Source: Lottia gigantea (lineage: Eukaryota; Mollusca; Gastropoda; Lottiidae). From it: a stretch of DNA of 64,000 bases. The stretch lies in contig NW_008707370.1 of assembly GCF_000327385.1 (NCBI RefSeq), positions 26,276 to 90,275 on the forward strand. Reading direction: 5' to 3'. How positions within the stretch are numbered: the stretch's first letter is position 1; every line of letters starts with the position of its first letter. A program made the translations under genes and the position numbers. Of this stretch, positions 54,601 to 64,000 are shown piece by piece. The notes under the pieces are model-generated. The model saw nothing but the letters and a program-made list of their open reading frames with translations. It had not been told where the DNA came from and did no database searches.

Positions 54601-57600
54601 AATAAAATCCTTGAATTTCAACTCAAATGTCCTTAAATTTCAACTCAACAGTCCTTGAATATTTCAGTTAATATATATGTTCACAAAGATCTTTGCTTGT
54701 TTGTTTTTGATCAGTTTTCCTCCACCATTTATAACTGGTAACCGATCTATAAGTTGGTTGTATGATGCTCTAGCAGAAGACTGGTCAACATGGCTGCCAA
54801 ATACCACTATTTCTACAATTAAAAGGTAAAAACATTTCTACTTTACCACTTTTCAAAATCAAATTTAATGTCCTGTTCTGTAACAATACAACATATAGTG
54901 AATTTTGCTGTATTTTGCATGAAGTGCCGGCATATCGCATGGCAAGCACAGGTACATAATGCCAGTGATTACAAATACACAAATGTAAATTCAAAGTAAA
55001 AAAATGAGAGAGCCTTTTGGTGTCTGCCCCAAAAGCAAAGTAAGATAATTTTTCTGTTTTTTTTTTTCAGAGGAGCATTCTATGAAGTGTCACCATTTCG
55101 TGGTTTTAGAATAGTGTCTATTAATACTAATTTTTGTAACAATCGGAATTGGTAAGTAGCTGACTTTCTCTAATTCTGCTTTTTACCGTACTTGAATATG
55201 TCATCTTTCCTCCGTCTTCATTAGCCAACATGCTGCAGAAAAGTAGGACGTAATACTCCATTCATTTCATTTCTCATCAATCAAGTTGACCCAGTAGAAT
55301 ATGGGAAAAACAAGGAATTATCAATGCCTAAAGAATTGGTGAAGGACCAGGTGGTAGACAACATCTTCATCAACTTAGAAGGAAACAAGACTATATCAGA
55401 CAGTAAATGGCGCAAATTGGAAGCTATAAATATTTCACTATGAAAAGCCTTGAATCCATTAAAGTTGTATGAATTGTATTGCAGGTGGTTGTTACTCAAT
55501 GCTACTGATCCTGCTGGCCAGTTACAGTGGTTAATAAACATCTTACAACAAGCTGAAAACAACCAGGAAAAGGTAACTCTTGTCTGCAATGTCTTAAGAA
55601 TAGGTCACTATAATACAATTGGACACAGGACTAAACCAGCAAGGTGAAAACGAGTGTGTCTACTTCTGTCATTATAGTCACAATGACTGGATAGCGTCTT
55701 ATGTTTGATTGCAAAATGATAGGATTTTGATACTTTTAGTTCATTTGGATGCAGGTCAGAGGGAAAAAAAGGGTTTCTGCTCTCTTCATTTGGAAATCTA
55801 TTGAGATAACTTGCATAAAAACCTAATGGCTGTCAATCTTAGCATTGTAACGAATATGATAGAATTTTAGATAATGATGCACGACTATCAGAATCAGGGG
55901 ACATAACATAATGGAAACTGAAATGTTACTTGCAGGTACATATTATTGGTCATATACCTCCAGGAATAAAAGATTGTTTACGAGCCTGGAGTTGGAATTA
56001 CTATAAAATAGTCAATAGGTTGGTAATTTATATCAGATATATTTGTTTAGGCATAAATTCATTTATATAACTGTATAAATGAGGATGACTCTACATGACA
56101 TCCATGATCTGACAAAATTGTTATATATCTCATGTTCTAGGCCATATAATATTCAACCAATCAAATGCTCTGTTCAATAAAATATGTCCTTACTATATTT
56201 TTCGAATAAGTTTGTAGAATTTTTGATGTTATTAGCAAATATCAACAGAGCTGCATTTAAACAGTTTTTTTCAGTTTGAAGGGTTAGTAAACTGAGGCAG
56301 AGTCTGCTACAGATCTGTTGAAATTTTGAAATTGTAAAGACTTATGTAGATATTTTGGCAAATTTTCTTTAAACACTGATATTTTCACCTTCCTAAGGCT
56401 GATTTGGTGCAGACATAACACTCAATTTGATTTCTTTTCAGATATGAGAGTACAATAGTTGCTCAGTTTTTTGGTCACACACATAATGATCATTTTGAAG
56501 TATTTTATGATGAGAATGATTTAAAACGACCATTAAATATTGCTTATATAAGTCCCAGTGTAACACCCTATTCAGATTTAAATCCTGGTTTTAGAATTTA
56601 TACAGTGGATGGTAATTATAATGGTTCATCATGGGTAAGATATTGACTTCGCTAACCATATATTTGCGAGTATAATGCACAGTTTTTATACACAAAAAAG
56701 AGATGGTAAAATTTATTATTGGCGATGGCCAAAGTTTCTTAGAATTTTTTTGAATATTGACTGTCAATCATTCAATCAGTCAGTTTTTCATGCAATCAGT
56801 CAATTGTTCAATCGGATTTTCATTGAATCAGTCAATTGTTTATTTATATATTCATTCAATTGCTCATTCATTCATTCAATTGTTCATTCATTCAATCATT
56901 CAATTGTTTATTCATTGTTCATTCATTCAATCAATTGTTCATTCATTCAATCAATTGTTCATTCATTCAATCAATTGTTCATTCATTCATGTATCTTTGT
57001 TTCAGGCTGTGTTAGATCATGAAACCTATTTATTAAATTTAACATCAACCAATATGTATAACACTCCTAAATGGACTTTAGAATATTCTGCTAAAGTAAG
57101 TCATTGTTTGTATCTTTTACAGCTTCAAAACAAATCAAGGTTGGTTTAGGTCTCGCTGGAATGTATTTGATAAGCAGTCAAATTGCCAGCTCTAACCTCA
57201 GTGTGTGTAAAACACCATACAGTGTGCAATCAGGGAAATAAGGATTAGGATTAGCCTATTTTTTTTTTCATTTTCAAACTATCAAGTACTCAGGGCCTCA
57301 GTTATTGTCCCAACGACTACGGGTCCTTTTCCATATCTGCATCTTTATCACTGACAGGGAGAGACTGGGTAGAAAAATCAGGGCCTTCATCCAGTGGTAT
57401 ATTGATAAGATGTCTTGTTTTATTTCAGAAAGCTTATGGAATGAATGCATTAAATCCAGCAGACTGGGATATTCTCATAACTAAAATGTCAACCAACAAT
57501 ACCTTATTAAATACTTTTTATAGGTAGGTCTGCTGTCTACTTTAATTGTAGACAAATTAGCAGTCAGATTTTTATTATGAAAAGTGATAAAAGAAAGATA

Positions 57601-57989
57601 ATAATACTCATGAATTATATCTACTCAAAAGGATACAAAAGATACTTTATGGCATTTGTATGCACATAGGATATAATGTATGGCGCTTATTGGCAGAATT
57701 CCAGATTCCTGTTAGAGATCTGTGGTTCCTGTTACCAAAAATTACCAAAAGCATTTTCTTGAAAGATCGAAATCGTGTCTTTTGAACATCATACAAATAT
57801 GCTTTCAGAGCTTACAGCTTTAAATGTATTGTATATTTTCTTACAAAAAGTCATAATGCGCATGTTTCTATTTATAGATATTATTTTAAATCAAGACCAG
57901 ACGGTAGTTGTGATGAAACATGCAAGAAGAAGGTTTTGTGTGCGCTACGTAGCGGTAGATCACATGATGAACGGTTTTGTATATTTTGA
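51601..57989 (+). CDS. SMPD1: Acid sphingomyelinase (SMPD1), complete, 590 aa
   Basis: Thirteen exons in phase: 51601-51957, 52319-52480, 52953-53076, 53572-53678, 54236-54405, 54715-54825, 55071-55151, 55485-55572, 55936-56018, 56442-56634, 57006-57095, 57429-57523 and 57878-57989. The enzyme hydrolyses sphingomyelin to ceramide and phosphocholine in lysosomes or after secretion. Seen: signal peptide (1-18, [18 protein letters not shown]); saposin B domain from C69-x2-C72 to about 150; Pro-rich linker ([15 protein letters not shown]); metallophosphoesterase domain with DIHLD (186-190), GDLPAHN (258-264), GNHE (298-301), GHIPPG (405-410) and [12 protein letters not shown] (439-450), together the zinc ligands and catalytic histidines; Cys-rich C-terminal part ([11 protein letters not shown]). 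Length is close to human SMPD1. Start: the ATG at 51601, with an acceptor (tttttcag) at 51569 implying a 5' UTR intron. Intron 4 starts with a minisatellite that copies the splice donor. Confidence 0.97.
52113..52230. repeat. Dispersed repeat family F, copy in SMPD1 intron 1
   Basis: Shares agactccacttgttatctatg-like start, gatctgaccaaattgttat, cataatattcaaccaat and aatgctctggtt with 56088-56200; a weaker copy lies near 28325-28400. Confidence 0.6.
53661..54015. repeat. 23-bp minisatellite spanning the SMPD1 exon 4 splice donor
   Basis: Fifteen units of cacatcaggtaattaacaaatat (given as cacatcaggtaattaa plus caaatat or ataatat). The first unit contains the real junction, ...cacatcag|gtaatt, with the exon end at 53678. 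Twelve of the fifteen copies keep a usable (C/A)AG|GTAATT; two have GG and one CT in place of GT. Confidence 0.95.
55205..55272 (+). mobile_element. SINE 3'-tail fragment in SMPD1 intron 7
   Basis: cgtcttcattagccaacatg, then gcagaaaagtaggacgtaat and actccattcatttcattt: the 3' end of the SINE. Confidence 0.6.
56088..56200. repeat. Dispersed repeat family F, copy in SMPD1 intron 9
   Basis: Shares atgatctgacaaaattgtta, atctcatgttctagg and cataatattcaaccaatcaa with 52113-52230. Confidence 0.6.
56757..56990. repeat. Minisatellite in SMPD1 intron 10
   Basis: Degenerate attcattcaatcaattgttc units, cleanest in the last four 20-bp copies, ending about 15 nt before the acceptor of exon 11 (57005), so it overlaps the branch-point region. 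Confidence 0.85.
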
Positions 57990-58004
57990 ATAAGAAGCAT
58001 TTCT

Positions 58005-58318
58005 TTAAAGGGATTGTAAAACAGTTTTCCAGCTTTTTCATGAGTATTGGTGTCATATATGGCATCAATCTAATTGTCCTACAGATGTCTGTGGTTCCTG
58101 TAGCTATAGAAATGCTTTACCACATATGCTGTCACTTTGGCAAAGGCTGCATATAAGTAGTGATAGGTTTTTTGATAGTGACATCATAAAAAACTTAACT
58201 TGGGTGGAATTGCAAGACCCACAGACGGTTTGATTGAAAATTGGGATGTTGCAAATCAATGTTATCAGTGTCCTCGATACACATTAAAGTTTAGAAAATC
58301 TCTTTACAATCCCTTTAA
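58005..58318. mobile_element. Foldback MITE, family A, complete copy in the SMPD1 3' UTR
   Basis: Starts ttaaagggattgtaaaacag, ends ctctttacaatccctttaa; 314 bp, TTAA at each end, arms inverted copies around a centre near 58150. It begins 15 nt after the SMPD1 stop codon. Confidence 0.82.
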
Positions 58319-59075
58319 GTGTTTTGTCTATAAGGGGCAGAATGGAAGACAGGCCTAACAGTGGGTATTCAGGATTTGTTCTTGATAATCAACAGTAATG
58401 TATGGTCTAATTTCTTTCCCTTTTCTAAATCAAAATACTATTATTATTATTATTGTAAGTTGTTGTGTTATGTTTTTTATATGCATAATTGTTCAAATTA
58501 TTGCCCTGAGTAACAACATGTTTCAGGTTCTGTTTTAATCTTTCTAATCAATTTTTATAATACTCAATTTTGTGAGTTGTTCATGAATTCTCATACTTAT
58601 TCTATCATGTTCATATCAAAAAATGCTATGTAGATATTTTGATACCTTTTGTACATCTTGATCTTATCAAACTACTCGAGTCAGAAGTCTCCTGACCCTT
58701 GATACCAAATCAAATTTTAAAACTGTGGAATAACTCATTTGGTACGTAGTTGGATTGTCATTTTCTAGGCGTGTAGGTGTCATGGTTTCATTTTATCCTC
58801 CGAAGAAGAAATTCTTGGATACCATTCTGTTTTTTATCAGCTTTTATTTTCAATTTAGCCAGGTCAGTTATGGTCTAAAGACGGCCATCTTGAACATTCA
58901 TCCATTTGATGACACTGCCAGCCAATCAAATTTCTTCCCTCTCCAACACTGGGATTTGTAAACAAGAGGTGCATTCAGTGTCTAAAGCTTCTTGGAATAC
59001 ACCTTTTGAATTCTAGAAAAAACACATATATTTATCAAGATGAGATCAATTATTGTGTTCAATGATGTATAACTT
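58319..59075. other. Downstream of SMPD1, no gene seen
   Basis: AT-rich. A fragment of the 47311-47639 MITE family lies near 58505. No coding potential; no clear AATAAA. Confidence 0.4.
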
Positions 59076-59885
59076 GAGTACTATTTTAACAGTGGTATTT
59101 CTATATCACTCTACAATTGATGTATTTAGAACTATTTTAACAGTGGTATTTCTATATCACTCTACAATTGATGTATTTAGAACTATTTTAACAGTGGTAT
59201 TTCTATATCACTCTACAATTGATGTATTGAGCACTATTTTAACAGTGGTATTTCTATATCACTCTACAATTGATGTATTGAACACTATTTTAACAGTGGT
59301 ATTTCTATATCACTCTACAATTGATGTATTGAACACTATTTTAACAGTGGTATTTCTATATCACTCTACAATTGATGTATTGAACACTATTTTAACAGTG
59401 GTATTTCTATATCACTCTACAATTGATGTATTGAACACTATTTTAACAGTGGTATTTCTATATCACTCTACAATTGATGTATTGAACACTATTTTAACAG
59501 TGGTATTTCTATATAGCTCTACAATTGATGTATTGAGCACTATTTTAACAGTGGTATTTCTATATTACTCTACAATTGATGTATTGAGCACTATTTTAAC
59601 AGTGGTATTTCTATATCACTCTACAATTGATGTATTGAACACTATTTTAACAGTGGTATTTCTATATCACTCTACAATTGATGTATTGAACACTAATTTA
59701 ACAGTGGTATTTCTATATAGCTCTACAATTGATGTATTGAGCACTATTTTAACAGTGGTATTTCTATATTACTCTACAATTGATGTATTGAGCACTATTT
59801 TAACAGTGGTATTTCTATATTACTCTACAATTGATGTATTGAGCACTATTTTAACAGTGGTATTTCTATATCACTCTACAATTGA
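59076..59885. repeat. 48-bp minisatellite, 17 copies, with a preserved open frame
   Basis: Unit actattttaacagtggtatt then tctatatcactctacaattgatgtattga (48 bp). Because 48 is a multiple of three, one plus-strand frame stays open across the array, with a 16-residue period (TILTVVFLYHSTIDVL). Unit variants (tatatcact, tatagctct, tatattact; gaacac, gagcac) recur in blocks, showing segmental copying. No signal of gene structure around it, so I treat it as non-coding. Confidence 0.93.
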
Positions 59886-60064
59886 TAAGTAAATCGTTTG
59901 TATGTTATCGTACAGTTGAATACATAGGTCTTTCATATATTATAGTACAGTGCATTCCAGTTCATTCATTCATTTTACATAAGGGAGATAACTCATTGAT
60001 CCTATGATGTGTATGATAATCAAACATAATCTGCCATTTGATCTTGCCTCTGAAGCTTGCTCAT

Positions 60065-60200
60065 TTAAAAGGATAAAGTCGTTTAATTGGGGGGTTGATT
60101 TTAGTCTAATTTTAGTAATTAAAAGTACTAGAAATGTATGAAAATCGCATAAGTCCTTCAAAAATATCTCAAACTAGGAATTTCCTTTCCTATTACTATA
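60065..60200. mobile_element. Partial MITE, family B
   Basis: Starts tttaaaaggataaagtcg and has actagaaatgtatgaaaatc and gtccttcaaaaatatctc; right half missing. Confidence 0.6.
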
Positions 60201-60789
60201 GATGCCTTTTCTATATATTTCTTAATAAATTTGTCTGTTTATTTTTGTCTTCGGTGTGCTATTTCCCAATGCAAAATTCCACACTTGTTTTTTTTTAGAA
60301 ACATCTAGATTTTTATTATTTTATTTTTTGATTTGTAATAGTTAAAACCATTTTTTTGGCAGATTTGACTTTTCGTTTTCAAAATTATTTACACAATTTA
60401 ACTTGGCTTATGCTTTTGTGTGCAAATAATTCCCAGGCACCCTAACAGTATGTTTTATTTGTTATGTCTGTCTAGGACTATTTGCTTGTATCAATCTTTA
60501 AAAAAAAAATGCTACCAGATGATGTGTTGCTTGTTTGGTATTCTTAAGATGCCTTACATTTACCTTTTTTGTTATATCCAAGTGCCTTGCTTTGCTGATA
60601 TACCGTAGCCTTTTTTCACATTATTGGTTATTATATATTATTAAGTACCATTATTTTCTTAATTATATTGTGTTTATATAAGTTATAGCATTGACTAAGA
60701 CCAGGGTATTCAACTTGGCGTAGGATATTTACCACATTTACAATTACAGAAAGAGATATGTATATATCTATGGCACAATTGGAGCTCCT
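60201..60789. other. Intergenic, nothing recognised
   Basis: AT-rich sequence without coding potential or clear repeats. Confidence 0.5.
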
Positions 60790-60975
60790 AAAGGGATTGT
60801 AAAGAAGTTAATTCTTTTTTAAAAATGGGTACGGGGAAACTGATAGCATCAATTTGAAACATTCCAATTTCAGTCGTTGGTTCCTGCAATTTCGCTAAAA
60901 CTATGACGTCACTAATCGCTAAATATGCTTGCATCACATTAGTCCCTTTAGTGACGTTTACAATCCCTTTAAATA
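60790..60975. mobile_element. Foldback MITE, family A, internally deleted copy
   Basis: Both termini present (ctaaagggattgtaaagaag and gtttacaatccctttaaa) with the left arm (gatagcatcaatttgaaaca, cattccaatttcag) but most of the right arm lost. Contains gacgtcactaatcgctaaat. Confidence 0.75.
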
Positions 60976-61932
60976 AACCCCCTCCCTCCTTCCTTTCAGA
61001 AAGCTTATTCTGAATACCTATCTAAAGGATGGACTTGATTAAACAAGATTTTTAACAAAAATATGACAGGGAACATTATGTCCTATGTCTATTGCATCAA
61101 GGGTTACAACGATAGCCGACTCTGTCACCTTTGAGTATTAAAGATGATGAAATCACACCGTTAATAATAAAGTAAAGGTGAATCTAATATCACAAAATTG
61201 TGTTTTAATTAAATTGTTTTCTGATTACTTTAGCTTATTTCTAAAATAACCAAGAAAAAAATAATCGAAGAGATCATATTATGTATTATCGGCTATTCTA
61301 ACGTCTGTATATGACGATAAAAATAATGGAACGGATTTTTATGACGGACCTCGGCATTGATAACAATTTTTAATACATTTCTATCACAAACCAATTAAAT
61401 CATATCTTAGGTCTACTTTTAAAACACATTAAAGGAGTCATTTCTCTGTATTTTATCGTTGTCAAAGTTTTCAGATAAAGGGAATACAAACTTTGTGAAA
61501 CGATGGACAATGTTCATTTAAAAGGCTAAAGTGGTCTAGATATAGGTAAAATCTAAATTAAATCAGATTAAAATTTCGTATCTTTTTTCTAATATATTCT
61601 AATCTTACAGCTCTTATACCACAGTCGCGTTCTAATAACGTCATTTTAACCAATCAAAGCGTGTCATGTAGGACACTGTGAACGTTGAACATCCATCTGC
61701 AGTTGGAAATCGAAAAGTCAGCTACTGCCAAAGGACCTGGAACCATTTCTGTCCACGACTTTTCTTTAAAATTTGATTTAAAATCGAGTGGGACAGCATA
61801 GGGTTGTACGCCCTACGAGGCAAGATGCCTCTTCGGGATAGCTCTAAGGTTAACCATCGGATGGCGTTTTTATGTATCTTCGTTAATCGCGTAATCTCCA
61901 CCAACATCTAACCATAAACTTAGCTAATTTGT
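60976..61932. other. Intergenic, nothing recognised apart from a repeat piece
   Basis: No coding potential. At 61608-61690 lies a copy of the element also seen at 44170 (ccacagtcgcgttctaataa, ttttaaccaatcaaagcg). Confidence 0.5.
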
Positions 61933-62163
61933 AAAAAAAATGAAATCAATGGAGTTTTACGTCCTACTTTTCTTGTTCGCTAATGAAGACGGGCAGGGTG
62001 CAGCCTGTAGCACACAGGGCCTCGGTTTATGTCCCATCCGAACAACTAGACGCTTCATCACTTACCGGGTTGAAAAATCCGAAGGTATTATCTCGACCTA
62101 TGTCGGGATTGAACCCTGGACCTTCAGGTTAGCGAGCAAGCGTCTAACTCACACTAATATAAT
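61933..62163 (-). mobile_element. tRNA-derived SINE, the fullest copy in the window
   Basis: On the minus strand the head has a pol III promoter-like region: gttagacgcttgctcgctaa (A-box area) and ccagggttcaatcccgac (B-box ggttcaatcc). It is followed by a central part (acataaaccgaggccctgtg, ctacaggctgcaccctgccc, gtcttcattagc) and a tail (agtaggacgtaaaactccat) ending in an A-rich tract. There is no L1- or RTE-like coding sequence, as expected for a SINE; its LINE partner is not identifiable here. Confidence 0.82.
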
Positions 62164-62728
62164 TCTCTGCAGTTTTGTTTGACCACTGTGGATACTTGGA
62201 GTACTGAAATTCGAAGCATTGCACGGAGGTACAACATATACAGAGCCATTGACTAATATTAGACTCTCACATTATCTGACTTTTCTACTGCTGACCTTCC
62301 CAACCATCTCTTATGTATTTCTCCTGACCATTTACTCTCTCAATTCTCTGCCTTACCACGCTTAATATTCTTCCCTTCATGCGCATTCGCAGCTCATTTG
62401 CGAGTGGCTGGTAGCTATGATAGCTCAGTTGCATGTGTAGATCATTTGACATTTACAATCTGAGCTAACAGAATTCTCCGAAATGTATGTTGAGTTGACG
62501 TCAAAACGCAGATGCATAAAACTCTAAATTGTTTCAAAAATAATTCTTATCAGTTTTGAATTTTATTATCAACAAAACATCCATACATCCATTTTTATAT
62601 ATAAAAATATGGTTAAAAAAAGAAACATCTAAGGTACATATTTTTGAGATTCATTCAAATCATAAAAATTTCGTAATCCTGCTCAGAAAATCGCTGGTGT
62701 TTTTATATATAGATGTTAATAGATCTCA

Positions 62729-63654
62729 TTAGGCCATTGCACTTCCGCTTTTGTATGGTTCACAACAGAAAGCTGCTTGAGGGGCTACTGAAAGACAAAC
62801 AAACAAATAACAGTCAATGACTGTAAAGTTATAACGAAATCTCATTTTATCGAAATGAAAGTACAGGTGGCCCGATGACTCTGACCCTATCCAGTTCCCA
62901 TTCGTGTATCACGTCTACACGTTTACATCGGTAATCTCGTCGTTATTTCCATAGTTACTCGTTGTAATTACATGGTTATTTGTCGTAATTTCTATGGTTA
63001 CTCGTTGTAATTTCCATGGTTACTCGTCTAAATATCTATGGTTACTCGTCGTAATGTCTATGGTTACTCGTCTTAATTTCCATGGTTGCTCGCTGTAACT
63101 TGCACCGCAATATGGAATGAGCAAATGTCATTGAAAAAAAGTACTTACCTGCTCGTTTGTTTCGGCTATTTTCAACGACTGGAACGTCTCGGATTACCCA
63201 ATGGGAGGTGACATTTTTACAATGATCAGCAATAACATCACCACCAAACTTTCTCAAGATTTCAGGATGAATGGGTTCACGGGGGTATTCAAAAGTAAAT
63301 TTCTTTGGATTTCTAACTTTTCCCTGTAATAATATAATGAAATGTAAATGTGTTTCAAACTAAAACATGTTGTTACTAAGAGTGCAATCTTCAGACAACT
63401 GATTTATTTCAGTCTGTGTTCCTAATGAAATGTGACTAGTAGTTCTTGTTCTCGTGTCTGCACTGCGCGCAATAATTCTTACTTAATCCGAACACGATCT
63501 GTATTTTGAGGTCTTCATTAACTTTCCTGATACATTTGATGTTTATCATACTTACAGAATGGGAGGCCCATCTCTTCAAACCTTCATCAAAAGTATCGTC
63601 CAAAACATCGATGAAACATTTATTGGCAGTCAAATCGTGAAAAGCTAACAATTT
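62729..63654 (-). CDS. Unrecognised gene, three 3'-terminal coding exons (partial)
   Basis: Exons 63654-63556, 63323-63149 and 62787-62729 join in phase, with good splice sites (tttctgaaa/ttttcag, tct|gtaagt; attacag, gcag|gtaagt; gtctttcag) and end in TAA. The 110-residue readable C-terminal part runs KLLAFHDLTANKCFIDVLDD, TFDEGLKRWASHS, GKVRNPKKFTFEYPREPIHP, EILRKFGGDVIADHCKNVTS, HWVIRDVPVVENSRNKRA and VAPQAAFCCEPYKSGSAMA. It is not low complexity and looks like a real conserved protein, but I cannot assign a family. Its short extended Pro/aromatic motifs (FTFEYPREP, SHWVIRDVPV) recall small axonemal microtubule-associated proteins; that is only an impression. Exons further 5' lie to the right, probably outside the window. 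Confidence 0.7.
62937..63102. repeat. Degenerate tandem repeat in the last intron of the 62729-63654 gene
   Basis: About seven units of 23-24 bp, ggttactcgtcgtaatttcc at, with scattered changes. Confidence 0.85.
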
Positions 63655-64000
63655 CTGAAAATAAATAGGTAAAAATCCATAGAGTTTCGCTGTTTCGCGG
63701 TCCCAAACACTTTTCTAAGCCAGGATGTTCCGTTTCTTTTCAAACAAAAAACTTAATGAATTAATATTCCCCCAATCGCTATTCTGATCCATTTATGTAT
63801 TGAGCTGATAAAAATACTCATCCATAGTATGTCAAAATGGAGAGTAAAAGTTGTTTAGTAGTGGACTTCAAAGAGAATATTCAAATGTTTCGAAATCATT
63901 TCGCCATCATTTCACATCGCCTCAAACTATGAAATTAAACAATAAGCCTGTTTTCCTTTAATATTCGCCTATGTCGACTAACTTATATTTCCTCCAATCG

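Noticed and set aside
62085-62160. tRNA-like sequence with a B-box
   Set aside because: Part of a SINE head; no complete cloverleaf or mature tRNA ends.

Overview
This window is nuclear DNA of an animal: AT-rich, with GT-AG introns of 50 bp to about 2.4 kb, a tRNA-derived SINE, many short TTAA-bounded non-autonomous DNA transposons (MITEs) and several minisatellites. The protein families (DDX6, RIIAD1, acid sphingomyelinase, GH35 beta-galactosidase, ENT transporter) are metazoan. Repeat style and intron density suggest a spiralian, most likely a mollusc; that placement is inference. I recognised no retroviral, LTR or Polinton fossil, and no rRNA, functional tRNA gene or CRISPR array.

Layout, left to right. 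(1) 1-183, minus: N-terminal end of a RIIAD1-like gene, running off the left edge, with a one-base frame break. (2) 2066-11965, plus: a three-exon gene for a 2,956-residue, mostly disordered protein with seven C-terminal C2H2 fingers, nearly all of it in one 7.9-kb exon. (3) 19592-23614, minus: a complete nine-exon DDX6/Me31B RNA helicase of 447 residues. (4) 26395-30064, plus: a seven-exon coiled-coil protein of 277 residues that I do not recognise. (5) 32673-34013, plus: an equilibrative nucleoside transporter in one coding exon. (6) 38256-48731, minus: a GH35 beta-galactosidase (GLB1L2 type, 660 residues, 18 exons per transcript) with two alternative versions of exon 6. (7) 51601-57989, plus: a complete 13-exon acid sphingomyelinase (SMPD1, 590 residues). 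(8) 62729-63654, minus: the last three coding exons of an unrecognised gene. For the multi-exon genes I checked exon boundaries by hand for splice consensus and reading phase; they join in frame from start to stop.

Three neighbours (ENT transporter with an acidic dileucine motif, beta-galactosidase, acid sphingomyelinase) could all work in or through the endolysosome. The last two are divergent, and sphingomyelinase has two adjacent TCAYRTGA (TFE/MITF-type) sites upstream of its start. The most notable observations are: (a) a tandem pair of 82-nt exons in the beta-galactosidase, separated by only 50 nt, which look mutually exclusive; (b) a 23-bp minisatellite that has multiplied the 5' splice site of sphingomyelinase exon 4; (c) the very large unrecognised zinc-finger protein; (d) a set of MITE families sharing TTAAAGGG-type ends, one of which sits 15 nt after the sphingomyelinase stop codon.
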